Positions 1 through 9,714 are shown, counted from the first letter of the stretch. The stretch is 64,000 nucleotides of DNA from Bacteroides sp. Marseille-P3684 (GCF_900291465.1 NZ_LT985808.1:1768408-1832407); one strand, 5' to 3'. Numbers and translations: made by a program. The notes: generated by a model from the sequence alone, not told the origin.

Positions 1-1197
1 GATGGCGACAATCTTGTCACGGGCGATGTGAAGCGACGGGTCGAGCTTGATGATTTGCTTGATTTGTACACCGGTGAAGGTGAAGCCTCCGTCAAGCAGG
101 AGCAGATAGCGGTCGCCTGTCGAAGGCTGCTCGCAGAGGAAATAGGCTACGACAGTCGGAGAATAGGCGTCGCCCGTAATGTTGGCACCTGCCGAGATGC
201 ATTCCAGATCGTCGGGATAGGTGCTTCCGTCAGCGGAAGTCACCAGAGAAGACGGCTGGAAGTTGAAGTTGACGTCGCGCAGGGCATGCTCGCTGTTGCT
301 CCAGTATACCATCTCCTGGCCATAGCTGGTGGGGATGATGAACTTGCTCGCTCCGTGCTCGTCGGCAGGGAACCCGAGACGTCCGCTGTTGTAGTTCGTC
401 CCCGAGAAGACGGTGGCGGCGGTGCGGATGCCTGTGTTCGAGAAGTAGACTGTGTGGTTGGGAGCACGGAAGATGATGTACGGCTCCTCGTTATCCATGT
501 TGCCGGCATAGAAGAGGGTTTCGTTGTTGAAGACTTCCGTCAGCGATTCACTCTCGAAACCTTTGTACTCGTTCTCTTCCGTGAAGATGTGGACAAGGTT
601 GCCGCGTGCCGTCCGGTTCAGTTCAGGATTGATAAACTCCCCGGTGTAGACCAGCGACAGGTTGCGTGGAGCACCGTTCATGGGGGCGCCGAGTTTCTTG
701 GCAAGGATGTCTTCGCTCAGGATGCCTTCATTCCAGAGGTCGATGTCCGTATTGCCGTCGGCTGTCTCCTTGAGGATATAGAATCCTTTGGAGAAGGCGG
801 TCGAGACGCTGAGATTCATCGTCGCTGTCTTGGAGAAGTCATTGGTCAGCGAGGTTACCTCGAAAACCAGGTGGTAGAGCCCCGAGGGCAGATTGACTTC
901 GTAGTTCAGGTCTTTGGTTGTGGCAATCCGGTCTTTGCGGAAGCCGTTCTCCTGTTCCGGCGTGTTGTCGGCGTAGATGTACCAGGCATATTCCAGCTGA
1001 TCCTCGGGATAATCGGTCGTAATGGTCGGCTGCACGTTCACGAAGTTTTGCGAGTAGGACACCACCGACTGGTCGGCGAGTCCGGCAATCTCGATGTCGC
1101 TCACATAGTTGGAGCCCAAGGTCGAATCATCGTCGTAGCATGACGAGAGGCAGCAGACGATTCCGACCAGGAGGTATTGGATGATTGTTCGTTTCAT
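1..1197 (-). CDS. PKD-like family outer-membrane lipoprotein (3' end outside window)
   Basis: The frame is open from an ATG at 1197 to the window edge, giving 399 codons without a stop, so the C-terminus is missing. The N-terminus MKRTIIQYLLVGIVCCLSSC is a lipoprotein signal peptide with the lipidated Cys in LSSC. The sequence that follows (YDDDSTLGSNYVSDIEI, then TITTDYPEDQLEYAWYIY) resembles the PKD-like Ig-fold lipoproteins that accompany SusC/SusD/DUF4843 genes in Bacteroides. It is probably a surface-exposed accessory of the uptake complex encoded just upstream, 12 bp after the DUF4843 gene. Substrate unknown. The long plus-strand frame over the same bases has no signal peptide or recognisable domain and is a shadow. 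Confidence 0.8.
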   Translation of the reverse strand, partial: MKRTIIQYLLVGIVCCLSSCYDDDSTLGSNYVSDIEIAGLADQSVVSYSQNFVNVQPTITTDYPEDQLEYAWYIYADNTPEQENGFRKDRIATTKDLNYEVNLPSGLYHLVFEVTSLTNDFSKTATMNLSVSTAFSKGFYILKETADGNTDIDLWNEGILSEDILAKKLGAPMNGAPRNLSLVYTGEFINPELNRTARGNLVHIFTEENEYKGFESESLTEVFNNETLFYAGNMDNEEPYIIFRAPNHTVYFSNTGIRTAATVFSGTNYNSGRLGFPADEHGASKFIIPTSYGQEMVYWSNSEHALRDVNFNFQPSSLVTSADGSTYPDDLECISAGANITGDAYSPTVVAYFLCEQPSTGDRYLLLLDGGFTFTGVQIKQIIKLDPSLHIARDKIVAI

Positions 1198-1209
1198 AGG
1201 TGTTGCATT

Positions 1210-2004
1210 TTAGAATCTGATTTCACTTCCGTCAGCTTCCCGGTAGATGTCGAGTCCGGCTTCCTGACGTTTGACATTCTCTTCTTCCAGTTTCTGTTGG
1301 AAGAATTCCTTGAGGTAGCTGAGGTAGCCACTGTCTCCATTCAGCAGGCTGCGGATGTAGCTTTCGTCCCACACTTCTCCTGTCCAGTCAATCATCAGCT
1401 GGTGTTTCACCGGTCCATAGGTGCCGAAGTACTGTTGTGACCAGTTGCCCGGTTCAAGCAGACGGTCGGTGATGTGCAGAGTACGTTCAGTCAGTCCGGT
1501 GTAGCCGGGTTTGAAGTATTCGTTTTCGGCGAAGCGGAAGACGAGGGTGACGTCGTGTTCCTCCAGCGAAGCGTCGCGCAGCACGATGACAGGCACCTGT
1601 GTGCGGTTCTGGTTGGCTGGAACGAAGCAGAGGCGAGTGAAGTCCGGGTCATCAAATGACACATAGTGTACGCCGGGGATAGCATCGTCCTCACCCGTGC
1701 TGACCTGTTCCAGACGGACGGGGCGGTTCTGGTCGGAGAGGAAGCCCATGGTGGACACGTCAAACCACAGGGTGTCGGTCGTGATGCGTTCAGTCGAGCC
1801 GGTACCGGCGGTGATGAATGAGTAGGATGCAGTACGTTCGGCTTCCGTGACGCGGTCACTGGTCATGACCTCGCCGGTATAGTCGAGGTAGACGAAGTTC
1901 AGCCGACAATCCGTCGAGCTGTAGGGCTCCAAGTCCCGTTCGCAGGCTGTGAAAGCTGCCAGGAGGGAGCAGTAGGCAAGAGTTCGTATGAGTGTTTTCA
2001 TCAT
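1210..2004 (-). CDS. DUF4843 domain lipoprotein
   Basis: 264 residues. The N-terminus (MMKTLIRTLAYCSLLAAFTAC) is a lipoprotein signal peptide ending in a Cys followed by ERDLEPYSS. The rest is a beta-rich domain with LNFVYLDY and a central DTLWFDVSTMGFLSDQNRPVRLEQ segment, the pattern I associate with DUF4843. Proteins of this family are typically encoded right after susD in Bacteroides uptake loci and are thought to sit on the outer membrane; a biochemical role is not established. It lies 12 bp after susD and 12 bp before the PKD-like gene on the same strand, so co-transcription is very likely. An ATG one codon further in is an equally good start. Confidence 0.8.
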   Translation of the reverse strand: MMKTLIRTLAYCSLLAAFTACERDLEPYSSTDCRLNFVYLDYTGEVMTSDRVTEAERTASYSFITAGTGSTERITTDTLWFDVSTMGFLSDQNRPVRLEQVSTGEDDAIPGVHYVSFDDPDFTRLCFVPANQNRTQVPVIVLRDASLEEHDVTLVFRFAENEYFKPGYTGLTERTLHITDRLLEPGNWSQQYFGTYGPVKHQLMIDWTGEVWDESYIRSLLNGDSGYLSYLKEFFQQKLEEENVKRQEAGLDIYREADGSEIRF

Positions 2005-2016
2005 CTTCGTAGTGTT

Positions 2017-3510
2017 TTAGTTGTTGGGGTTGTATTCGGTTCGCGGCAGGGGAAGGATGTAGCCGTCCTCGGTCATGGGTTCGTTGTCCCACAGCATCTG
2101 CGCGGTGTTGAGACGCTTGTAGGTGTAGAACATCTGACCTTCGGCGAAGAATTCCCGGCGGTATTCGTTGAGGAGGAACTCCGCACGGTCGTCGAGGGAG
2201 GCAAAGCCCGGCGTGTCGGGATCTTCATGGGCGAGCATATAGGTGCTGAAGAGGGAATTGGCTTCCTCCAGTGAGGTTGTGCCCTCCATGGCGATGAGGT
2301 AGATTTCCGACATGCGGAGCATGGGGATGTAGGCATACTTCAGCGAGGCGTTCTCCACCACGTTCACATCCCAGTAGTACTTGGTTGTTGTGACCCGTCT
2401 GTCACCATAGGTGTCCCGGAGGTTTGAGTTCCACCAGTAGCGGTAGCGGTTGTGGGCATTGGTATTGACCCCTGTATACAGGGCGTCGAGCCGGTCGGGA
2501 GTGATGGTCAGGTGGTTCCGTGAGTCATACTGTATGTTGAGGTTGCCGCCGATAAGGTAGGTTTCCGAGTAGGTCATGACGTTGTACTTGCTCAGTCCGA
2601 AGAGACACTCCGAGGGGCAGAGTTTGTAGCCGTTGGTGAAGTCGTCGGCGTTACTCAGGCTGATGACCGGGTTGCCGTTGAGGCGGGCGGAGATGATTTC
2701 CATGGCGACATCGTGTGCCTGTGACTTTTCGCCGGTGTAGAGCAACATGCGTGCTTCGAGTGCCCGCACAGCCCAGTAGTTCATTCGGAACTGACGGTAG
2801 AGCATGAACTCGTCGACCGGAGCCGTCGAGCCGCTGTTCAGGCTCGCGAAGGAGTATTGGAACACCGGGTCCTTGTCGATGAGCAGTGACTTGGCCATTT
2901 CGATGTCAGCCTTCAGCTTGGCAACGTAGCCTTCGAAGTCATAGTAGGGAGGTACGTCGTTGATGGATGTGGTTTCGGAGTAGGGCAGTGATACCTTCCG
3001 GCTTCCACCCGGCACCTCGCCAAAGAGTCGCAGAACGTCGAGCTGGCAGTAGGCACGGATGGCATAAGCCTCACCCTCAATGACAGAGCGGATGTCCGGA
3101 TTGGGGATGACTTCGCCCCGTTCCTCTACGTTCTTGATAATCATGTTTGCTTGTGCCACGGTGTTGAACAGGGCGGCATAAACCGATTGGATGGCCGATT
3201 CGGCAGTTGACTGAGTGTAGTCATGGTGCTGGAAGAACCACTCTGCCAAGCGGTTGGTTTCTGTTTGTTCTTTGGGGAGGTCCCACAGGCAGGCGAGTGC
3301 CTCGCTGTAGGTGATGCTCAGCTGTTCGCCGTAGATGTTGCGGTCAGCCATGGTCATGTAGCAGCCGATGAGGGCATCATAGAACCCTTGTGCCGTGGAG
3401 AACTGTTCTTCGTCCTTTTGTTCGGTGTTGGCACGGATGTCCAGCCAGTCGTTGCATGAAGAGGCTCCGAACGCCGTCAGCAGAAGAATCAGGATGTATA
3501 TCTTTCTCAT
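2017..3510 (-). CDS. SusD/RagB-family substrate-binding outer-membrane lipoprotein
   Basis: 497 residues. The signal peptide ends at a lipobox (FGASSC), followed by NDWLDI, the typical start of mature SusD-like proteins. Helical TPR-like segments follow, and the C-terminal part has YIPMLRMSEIYLIAMEGT and FLLNEYRREFFAEGQMFYTYKRL, both hallmark SusD/RagB stretches. It caps the SusC barrel, captures substrate at the cell surface and closes over the transporter. It lies 25 bp downstream of susC on the same strand and 12 bp upstream of the DUF4843 gene. The sequence does not tell what is bound. Confidence 0.95.
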   Translation of the reverse strand: MRKIYILILLLTAFGASSCNDWLDIRANTEQKDEEQFSTAQGFYDALIGCYMTMADRNIYGEQLSITYSEALACLWDLPKEQTETNRLAEWFFQHHDYTQSTAESAIQSVYAALFNTVAQANMIIKNVEERGEVIPNPDIRSVIEGEAYAIRAYCQLDVLRLFGEVPGGSRKVSLPYSETTSINDVPPYYDFEGYVAKLKADIEMAKSLLIDKDPVFQYSFASLNSGSTAPVDEFMLYRQFRMNYWAVRALEARMLLYTGEKSQAHDVAMEIISARLNGNPVISLSNADDFTNGYKLCPSECLFGLSKYNVMTYSETYLIGGNLNIQYDSRNHLTITPDRLDALYTGVNTNAHNRYRYWWNSNLRDTYGDRRVTTTKYYWDVNVVENASLKYAYIPMLRMSEIYLIAMEGTTSLEEANSLFSTYMLAHEDPDTPGFASLDDRAEFLLNEYRREFFAEGQMFYTYKRLNTAQMLWDNEPMTEDGYILPLPRTEYNPNN

Positions 3511-3535
3511 AGTGCTTTCTGTTTAGAGTGATTGG

Positions 3536-6500
3536 TTAGAATAAGAATTTGACGCTTCCCTGGATGTTACGGGCATAGGGGTATCCCGTACCGCGCTCCA
3601 TCTTGATGGTCGACCAGTGGAAGAGGTCGGACATGTTGACGGCGAAGGTAATGCTCTGTACACCGGTGTTGCGGCGTACCCAGTCACTGTCCCACCGGTA
3701 TTGGAGGCTGACCGACTGGAGCTCGAGTACATTGTCTGACATGACAAAGCGTGAGGTGGCGTCGGTAGCGTCGTTGCTGAATCCTTTAAAGAAGGTGTTG
3801 TCACCCGGTTTCAGCCAGCGGTTGGTGAGCACGCGGCGATCGGCGTTTGAGGAACGCAGGTTGTTGATAGGCACCTCCACGCGGCTGAGCAGGGTCGAGT
3901 TGTAGCTCTTGCCGCCCCAGTAGGCGCGGAAGGAGACATTCAGTGTGAACCCTTTCCACATGAACATCGTGCCGAAGATGCTGTTGTATAGCGGTTCAGA
4001 GGAGCCCAGGAATACCTTGTCACCGGGATTCCATACGTCGGTGATGTTGCCGTCCTTGTCAAGGTAAATCTCCTGTCCCGTACTGGGGTCGATGCCCAGG
4101 GAGCGTACGGCATAGATGGCGTTTTGCGGACGTCCTTCGTAGAAGAGCTTTGCCACGTCGTAGTCCTCGTTCTGGAGCATCTGTTCGTTCTGTCTCTTGA
4201 TGGCATCCGACAGGCGGGAAATCCAGTTCTTGTCATAGACCAGCTGTCCGGTGAGCAACCAGTTGATTTCGCGTTTCGGGTCGCGGATGAGGTAGGTGCT
4301 CAATGACAGTTCCCAGCCGCGGTTCTTCACTTCACCCACATTGGCCATGTAGGAGGGGAAACCCATGGACAAGGGGATGTTCATGTCCGAGAGGAGGTTT
4401 GTGGTGTGCTTGGTGTAGAAGTTGAACTCACCTTTCACGCGTCCTTGCCACAAGCCGAACTCTGTGCCGATATTGAACTCCTTGGTCGTCTGCCAGGTCA
4501 GGTTCGGGTTACCCCATTCGCTCAGTACGGCTCCCACCCAGTTGAGATACTTGTTGTTGTTCTGGTAGCGGTAGATGGTTGATGCACCCGATCCGGAGCC
4601 TTCCTGTGAGCCAGTGGAGCCGTAGGACATCTTCAGGCGCATGATGTTCAAGACCGGATTGCCGGCAAGGAAGTCTTCGTGGTGCATGTTCCAGCCTACA
4701 CCGGTACTCCAGAAGGGGGCATACTTCTTGTCGGCGCCGAAGGTGGAGCTTCCGTCGATGCGGTAGGACAGGTCGAGGTAGTAGCGCTGGTCATACGTAT
4801 AGTTGACGTTGGCTGTGAAGCCGATCATGCGTCGGCGAGTCTGTGCCTCGGTCGGGACAGCGTCCAGTGCAAACTGACGTCCGTTGCCGATGGAGGCCAT
4901 GTTCTCGTTGGAGAAGCCTTCCATGTAGAAGAAATACTTGTCCGACTCCGATTCGTTGATGGAGTAGTCGAGTCCGGCATAGAGGGAATGTTTGTCGGCA
5001 AACACGTGGTTGTATGAGAGGTTGAGGCTTCCGTTGTAGTTGTACGACTTTCCGGTGCCGTACTCATAGGAGCCACGACGGAGGAAGCCTTCATCACTGC
5101 TGTAGATGGAAGATGTAATCGGGTCGACGGTGAAGTAGGAGTCTTTCGGCGAGAGGAACGTGTCGTTGTGGTTGTTGTTGGTGGTGATGCCCACCTGTCC
5201 GCGCAAGGTCAGTCCTTTCAGGATGTTCCACTCGATGGCGAAGTTGTTGGTCAGCTCTTCGTAGCCGCTCTTCTCGAACGATTTCAACATGGCATCATAG
5301 AGCGGGTTGAACTCTCCTCCCGTTTTCGAGCCGTAGAAAGCGTCGAAGAATTGTACCACCTCGCCGTTCTCGTCATACGGATTGTTATACGGTTGTTGGG
5401 CAACGTAGTCACTGAATGTGCCATAGTTGCTTTCCGTCGAACGGGTCACGCCGTACGAGGTGTAGTTCTTGAAGATAAGGTTCTTCACGGTATACATCAG
5501 TGTGATGGAACCGTTGAACGTGCGGCGGGCAGAGTTCTTCATGGCACCTTCGACGTCCTTGTATCCTGCCGTGGCGCTCCAGCGGAACTCTTCGCTTCCA
5601 CCCTCCAGACGGAGGTTATAGTGTTGTCCCACGCCGGTGCGTATCGGTTTGCTGAGCCAGTCCGTGCTTTGTCCGGTGAGCACCTTGCGTAACCGTTCGT
5701 TGTAGACAGCCTGGTAGCGGATATCGGTAGAGGGAACCTCCGAGCTATAGAGTCCCAGGTAGTTCTCCAGGTAGAGTTTCTCTGAGGCATTCAGCATGTC
5801 GTAGGATGTCAGGTCGGGAGCTTCGATGTCGATGCCGACTTCGGCATTTACCTTCAGCTTTCCGGCTTCCGGCTGTTTGGTGACGACGACGATGACTCCG
5901 TTCGAACCTCTTGAACCATAGATGGCTGTAGCAGATGCATCTTTCAGGATGTTGATGGACTCGATTTCCTCGTCGTTGTAGTCCATGAGTTTCTCCAGGG
6001 AGATTTCAAAGCCGTCGAGGATAATCAGCGGACGGTTGATGTCGTTGGATGCTGTCTTGTTGAACTCCTCCACGCTCATGGGCAGGGATGAGTTGCCGCG
6101 GATGTTGATTTGCGGCAGGTTGTTGGGGTTACTTCCGGCAATATTGTTGACGGCGAAGTTGATGGAGGCATCGATGTTTTTCAGTGTCTGGAGCAGGTTC
6201 TGACCCTTATACATGTCGAGCTGCTCGGAGGTGATGGTCGACACGGCACCCGTATAGCTCTCCTTGGCTTTCTTGAAGATACCGGTCACCACGACGTCGT
6301 CCAGGGTCTGTGCATCGTTTTCCAGTGTGATGGTCATGTTGGGGGTGGCTGCTACCGTCAGTGTCTTCATGCCGATGTAGGACACTACCAGCTGTGCTCC
6401 GTCCGGGACATTGTTGAGGCTGAAGTTGCCGTCAATGTCTGTGGCAACACCGAGCTCTGTCCCATCCACACGGATGGAGGCTCCGATGACGGGCAGTCCG

Positions 6501-6928
6501 TCTTCTTTGGACACGACGGTTCCCTTCACACGGCGTCCTGTCTGTTGTTTGGCGTCAGCAGTTGCCTGTTTGATGATGATTTCCTTTCCCGATATTTCAT
6601 ACGTGAGGCTGGTCCCTCGCAGACACTTGTCCAGAATTTCCCGGATGCTCTTGTCTTTCTCATTGAGGGTAATGTTCCTGACTGCCTGGATGTCGTTGGA
6701 GCCATACATGAAGGTGAATCCCGTCTTCTTCTGAATTTCCCAAATGACTTGTTCCAGGGTCGCTTTCTGCAGGTTGAGCGTGATGCGTTGGTCACTTTGT
6801 GCCAACACCGTAAAGCTAAAAAAACAACATCCGGCCGTGATGAAGCAGCGCTTCAGACTTTTGGAAAGCAGTCTGTTGGTGGCATGACTACTCCGTCCGC
6901 CCGGCTTTTCTCTCAGATCTTCTCTCAT
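3536..6928 (-). CDS. SusC/RagA-family TonB-dependent transporter with STN domain
   Basis: From ATG 6928 the protein has 1130 residues. A signal peptide (CFITAGCCFFSFTVLAQ) is followed by an STN domain (ITLNLQKATLEQVIWEIQ), a carboxypeptidase-like regulatory domain (VKGTVVSKEDGLPVIGASI), the plug (DDVVVTGIFKKAKESYTGAV, then LIILDGFEI and ASATAIYGSRGSNGV) and a large beta-barrel ending in FLF. It imports a large ligand using TonB energy, with SusD as lid. STN domains usually talk to a FecR-type anti-sigma factor, but no FecI/FecR pair is visible nearby. An in-frame ATG at 6991 exists, but it adds only polar residues and lies inside a small hairpin (see the leader dyad entry), so 6928 is preferred. 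Confidence 0.95.
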   Translation of the reverse strand: MREDLREKPGGRSSHATNRLLSKSLKRCFITAGCCFFSFTVLAQSDQRITLNLQKATLEQVIWEIQKKTGFTFMYGSNDIQAVRNITLNEKDKSIREILDKCLRGTSLTYEISGKEIIIKQATADAKQQTGRRVKGTVVSKEDGLPVIGASIRVDGTELGVATDIDGNFSLNNVPDGAQLVVSYIGMKTLTVAATPNMTITLENDAQTLDDVVVTGIFKKAKESYTGAVSTITSEQLDMYKGQNLLQTLKNIDASINFAVNNIAGSNPNNLPQINIRGNSSLPMSVEEFNKTASNDINRPLIILDGFEISLEKLMDYNDEEIESINILKDASATAIYGSRGSNGVIVVVTKQPEAGKLKVNAEVGIDIEAPDLTSYDMLNASEKLYLENYLGLYSSEVPSTDIRYQAVYNERLRKVLTGQSTDWLSKPIRTGVGQHYNLRLEGGSEEFRWSATAGYKDVEGAMKNSARRTFNGSITLMYTVKNLIFKNYTSYGVTRSTESNYGTFSDYVAQQPYNNPYDENGEVVQFFDAFYGSKTGGEFNPLYDAMLKSFEKSGYEELTNNFAIEWNILKGLTLRGQVGITTNNNHNDTFLSPKDSYFTVDPITSSIYSSDEGFLRRGSYEYGTGKSYNYNGSLNLSYNHVFADKHSLYAGLDYSINESESDKYFFYMEGFSNENMASIGNGRQFALDAVPTEAQTRRRMIGFTANVNYTYDQRYYLDLSYRIDGSSTFGADKKYAPFWSTGVGWNMHHEDFLAGNPVLNIMRLKMSYGSTGSQEGSGSGASTIYRYQNNNKYLNWVGAVLSEWGNPNLTWQTTKEFNIGTEFGLWQGRVKGEFNFYTKHTTNLLSDMNIPLSMGFPSYMANVGEVKNRGWELSLSTYLIRDPKREINWLLTGQLVYDKNWISRLSDAIKRQNEQMLQNEDYDVAKLFYEGRPQNAIYAVRSLGIDPSTGQEIYLDKDGNITDVWNPGDKVFLGSSEPLYNSIFGTMFMWKGFTLNVSFRAYWGGKSYNSTLLSRVEVPINNLRSSNADRRVLTNRWLKPGDNTFFKGFSNDATDATSRFVMSDNVLELQSVSLQYRWDSDWVRRNTGVQSITFAVNMSDLFHWSTIKMERGTGYPYARNIQGSVKFLF

Positions 6929-6946
6929 TGTGCTAGTGCTTAAAGG

Positions 6947-7010
6947 GTTATAACTATACTGTGTGTACTCTCTTTTATGCTTCGTAAGCATTCTTTTATA
7001 TAGTTATAAC
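6947..7010 (-). promoter_or_regulatory. Nested inverted repeats in the susC leader
   Basis: A perfect 12-bp inverted repeat (GTTATAACTATA at 6947-6958, TATAGTTATAAC at 6999-7010) brackets a second dyad, TGCTT-cgt-AAGCA at 6979-6991. It lies 20-80 bp before the chosen susC start and is not part of a gene. It could be an operator pair or an alternative-folding leader; which one cannot be decided from sequence alone. Confidence 0.5.
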
Positions 7011-7081
7011 AATCCAGTGAGAGAAACGGGGTAGTCTTGTCTCTTGACTTTTATGCCTTTGTTTCCGGACCGGCCGGTTGT

Positions 7082-8977
7082 CTAGTTGTTCGTGCCTTCC
7101 GTGAGAATCAGGACGAAGCCTCCACGCGGCAGGCAGTCGATGTGCAGGACGTTGTCCGGGGAAACCGGTGTGGACGGTTCGATGTGGAAATGGCGGCCGT
7201 CGGCTTCATCGGTGATGAGGCAGGCAGTGCCGCTTCCGCCAAGGGACAGACGCTGCAGGGAGAACTTCAGTGTAGCAGCCGTGTCCTTTCCATTGATACC
7301 GGCGATGTACCACACCTTCCCCTTCCGCCGGGCTATCACCACATGGTCGCCCGGAGTGCCTGCCAGCAGACGGGTGTCATCCCAGACCGTAGGCAGGGTG
7401 GACAGCAGGCGACGTACCGTTTCGGGCAATTCCCGATAGACGGAAGGACGGTCGGGCATGTGCTGCATGCCTGATTCGAAGAGCAGGGGGAGGGCAAGCT
7501 CGTGGGCATGGGTCGTGATGTGCGGATGTTGTGAGTCAGAGAAGGTGCCCGGCGTATAGTCCATCGGACCGATGACGTTGCGTGTGAAGGGCAGGGTAGC
7601 GTTGTGGCAGGCGGCACGGTCTGTCAGGACAGCGTTGTTGTTGTACCACTCGGCACCGTAGACGGCTTCCTGGGTCAGCAGGTGCGGATAGGTGCGCTGC
7701 CAGCCTTTGGGCAGGATACCTCCGTGGAAGTTCACGGTGAGGTGATGGCGGGCTGCATCTTCCAGCAGGTCGATGTAGTAGTTGATGACGGAGAGACTGT
7801 CGTCGGGGAAGAAGTCAATTTTCACGCCTTTGAACCCTTCCTTCTCCAGCCAGGCGAACTCCTGTTCGCGTTTGTTCCTGTCGTTGAGCCGGTAGAACGG
7901 ACCCGGTGCCCCGTGGCTGACCCAGTTTGTGCTGGAGTTGTACCAGAGCAGGGGCTTGACCCCTTTGCCGTGTGCATAGTCGGCAACGGTTTCGATGGTG
8001 CCTCCGTTGCCCATGGAGTCCCATTCGGCGTCAATCAGTGTGTAGGGCCATCCCATGTCGGCTGCCAGGTCGACATACTCCTTCAGCAGGGCGCAGTCGC
8101 GCGAGCCGTGGTTGTGCGCCCAGTAAATCCAGGAAGCCACTCCCGGTTCGACCCACGAAGTGTCGTCCAGGCGGCAGGGGTCGGCCACATCGGTCACCAG
8201 GGTCGATTCCACTACGGTGGCTGCCGTGCCTATGATGGCAATGCGCCAGGGAGAGAGCCAGCCGTTGGTCAGCGGAAGGCTCCGGTCGACGAGGCGGATG
8301 CGGTAGTTGTCGCTCCGGAGGCTGTTGTCCAGGTAGGAGCCGCAGTGCGAGCGGTTCAGTCCGGATTCCGTCAGCAGGGCATACACGCCGTCGGTCGGTT
8401 CGCAGAGAGAAGGATAGCCCCATGCTCCTGCAGGTTGTCCGTCGGTGTTGAGGGGGAAGAAATCTTCGTTGCCCACCAGGTGACGGGGCATCCAGCGCGG
8501 ACGTCCTTCCGGGATGTCGTAAGCCGTACGTTCACCGGTCAGGTGTTCGCCCTCCTCACCGTCCAGGGCATAGCGGAAGGCAACACCGTCGTTATATACC
8601 CGCAGGATGACAGAGAGTACTTGCCCGTCGGCATTTTCCAGACGGAAGGTGCGCTCATTGGCGCGGTTGGTGCAATGGAGGCGTTTGCCGGAGAGCAGGG
8701 TGTAGTCGTCGGTGTGAAGGGTTGCTTCGGAGGCGGAACGGGGCGTGAGTCCCTTTTCCCACGCACGCCGGTCGGTTTGCAGTCCGAGGTTGATGTGACG
8801 GAACACCTCTTTATCCTGATAGTTCACGGAGAATCCCGTGGGACCGTCTGCCGGACAGGACAAGGTGACGCGGATGGATTGGTCGGGAGACAGGGTCTCG
8901 GTGTCAGTTGCCCGGAGGGGCAGGGAAGTCAGGAAGGCAAGCCCCAGGAGGCAGGCCGTTTGAAACAGATGTGTCAT
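7082..8977 (-). CDS. Glycoside hydrolase family 97, alpha-galactosidase-type
   Basis: 631 residues with a cleavable signal peptide (LLGLAFLTSLPLRATD). It has the N-terminal super-sandwich (SPDQSIRVTLSC, VILRVYNDGVAFRYAL) and a catalytic barrel starting near residue 280 (ASWIYWAHNHGSRD, YTLIDAEWDS). GH97 has inverting alpha-glucosidases and retaining alpha-galactosidases. The VKIDFF motif places an Asp at about residue 388 where retaining members carry their nucleophile, and TQEAVYGAEW around 437 fits the acid/base region, so the retaining branch is inferred. It acts in the periplasm or outside. It lies upstream of susC on the same strand, but the gap to the preferred susC start is about 150 bp with its own dyads, so it may be a separate transcript. 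Confidence 0.88.
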   Translation of the reverse strand: MTHLFQTACLLGLAFLTSLPLRATDTETLSPDQSIRVTLSCPADGPTGFSVNYQDKEVFRHINLGLQTDRRAWEKGLTPRSASEATLHTDDYTLLSGKRLHCTNRANERTFRLENADGQVLSVILRVYNDGVAFRYALDGEEGEHLTGERTAYDIPEGRPRWMPRHLVGNEDFFPLNTDGQPAGAWGYPSLCEPTDGVYALLTESGLNRSHCGSYLDNSLRSDNYRIRLVDRSLPLTNGWLSPWRIAIIGTAATVVESTLVTDVADPCRLDDTSWVEPGVASWIYWAHNHGSRDCALLKEYVDLAADMGWPYTLIDAEWDSMGNGGTIETVADYAHGKGVKPLLWYNSSTNWVSHGAPGPFYRLNDRNKREQEFAWLEKEGFKGVKIDFFPDDSLSVINYYIDLLEDAARHHLTVNFHGGILPKGWQRTYPHLLTQEAVYGAEWYNNNAVLTDRAACHNATLPFTRNVIGPMDYTPGTFSDSQHPHITTHAHELALPLLFESGMQHMPDRPSVYRELPETVRRLLSTLPTVWDDTRLLAGTPGDHVVIARRKGKVWYIAGINGKDTAATLKFSLQRLSLGGSGTACLITDEADGRHFHIEPSTPVSPDNVLHIDCLPRGGFVLILTEGTNN

Positions 8978-9018
8978 GGTATGTGATAATTGTTTTTAGT
9001 TCTTCAACGTTTGCGTGC

Positions 9019-9714
9019 TCAGTTGTGCTTCTTTTCCGGTTCCGGGAAGACGGGCACCAGCTTCATCAGTCGCATGATTTTCCGCTGACGTCTGTACAGG
9101 TAGCTCGACGGATGTCCCGAGTCGAAGCGCAGGGGGTTGGGCAGAGAGGCGGCGATGAGGGCACACTGGCTGCGCGACAGCCGGTCGGGCGTGGTGTTGA
9201 AGTGATGTTTTGCCACTGCTTCCGCTCCGTAGATGCCGTCGCCCATCTCGATGGAGTTCAGATAGACCTCCATGATGCGCTCCTTGGACCAGAAAAGCTC
9301 GATGAGCACGGTGAAATAGGCTTCGAAGCCTTTGCGTACCCACGACGAGCGTTCCCACAGGAAGACATTCTTTGCCGTTTGCTGGCTGATGGTGCTGGCA
9401 CCGCGACGCCGTTTCCCCTCCCTCCGTTCGTCGATGGCCTGCTGGATGGCATCGAAGTCGAACCCGTGATGCTCGGCAAAACGGTTGTCTTCCGACGCGA
9501 TGACTGCCATGGGAAGGTGACGGGATATGTCCTCCAGAGGCACCCACCGGTGGTAGAGCCGGGGACTCTCTCCGTCGAAGAGGTGTCCGATGCAACGGGT
9601 CACCATGAGCGGGGTGACATAGACCGGGATGAAACGATAGAGAATCACTGCTCCAATGCTGGAGACGAAGAAGAGCAGCACGAGCCGCATACACCACCTT
9701 TTGAGCTTTTTCAT
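9019..9714 (-). CDS. mtgA: Monofunctional peptidoglycan glycosyltransferase
   Basis: 231 residues from the ATG at 9714. One N-terminal membrane anchor ([19 protein letters not shown]) is followed by a GT51 domain with the family motifs: [16 protein letters not shown] (catalytic Glu), [35 protein letters not shown] and [15 protein letters not shown]. No transpeptidase domain follows, so it polymerises lipid II into glycan strands without cross-linking. The frame is open upstream of 9714, but those residues run back over the intergenic space toward hisS and precede the membrane anchor, so the shorter form is chosen. It is transcribed divergently from hisS. Confidence 0.93.
   Translation of the reverse strand: MKKLKRWCMRLVLLFFVSSIGAVILYRFIPVYVTPLMVTRCIGHLFDGESPRLYHRWVPLEDISRHLPMAVIASEDNRFAEHHGFDFDAIQQAIDERREGKRRRGASTISQQTAKNVFLWERSSWVRKGFEAYFTVLIELFWSKERIMEVYLNSIEMGDGIYGAEAVAKHHFNTTPDRLSRSQCALIAASLPNPLRFDSGHPSSYLYRRQRKIMRLMKLVPVFPEPEKKHN

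Noticed and set aside
28-1143. 371-codon plus-strand frame at the left edge
   Set aside because: The minus strand encodes a lipoprotein with signal peptide and PKD-like sequence fitting the operon; the plus frame has no support.
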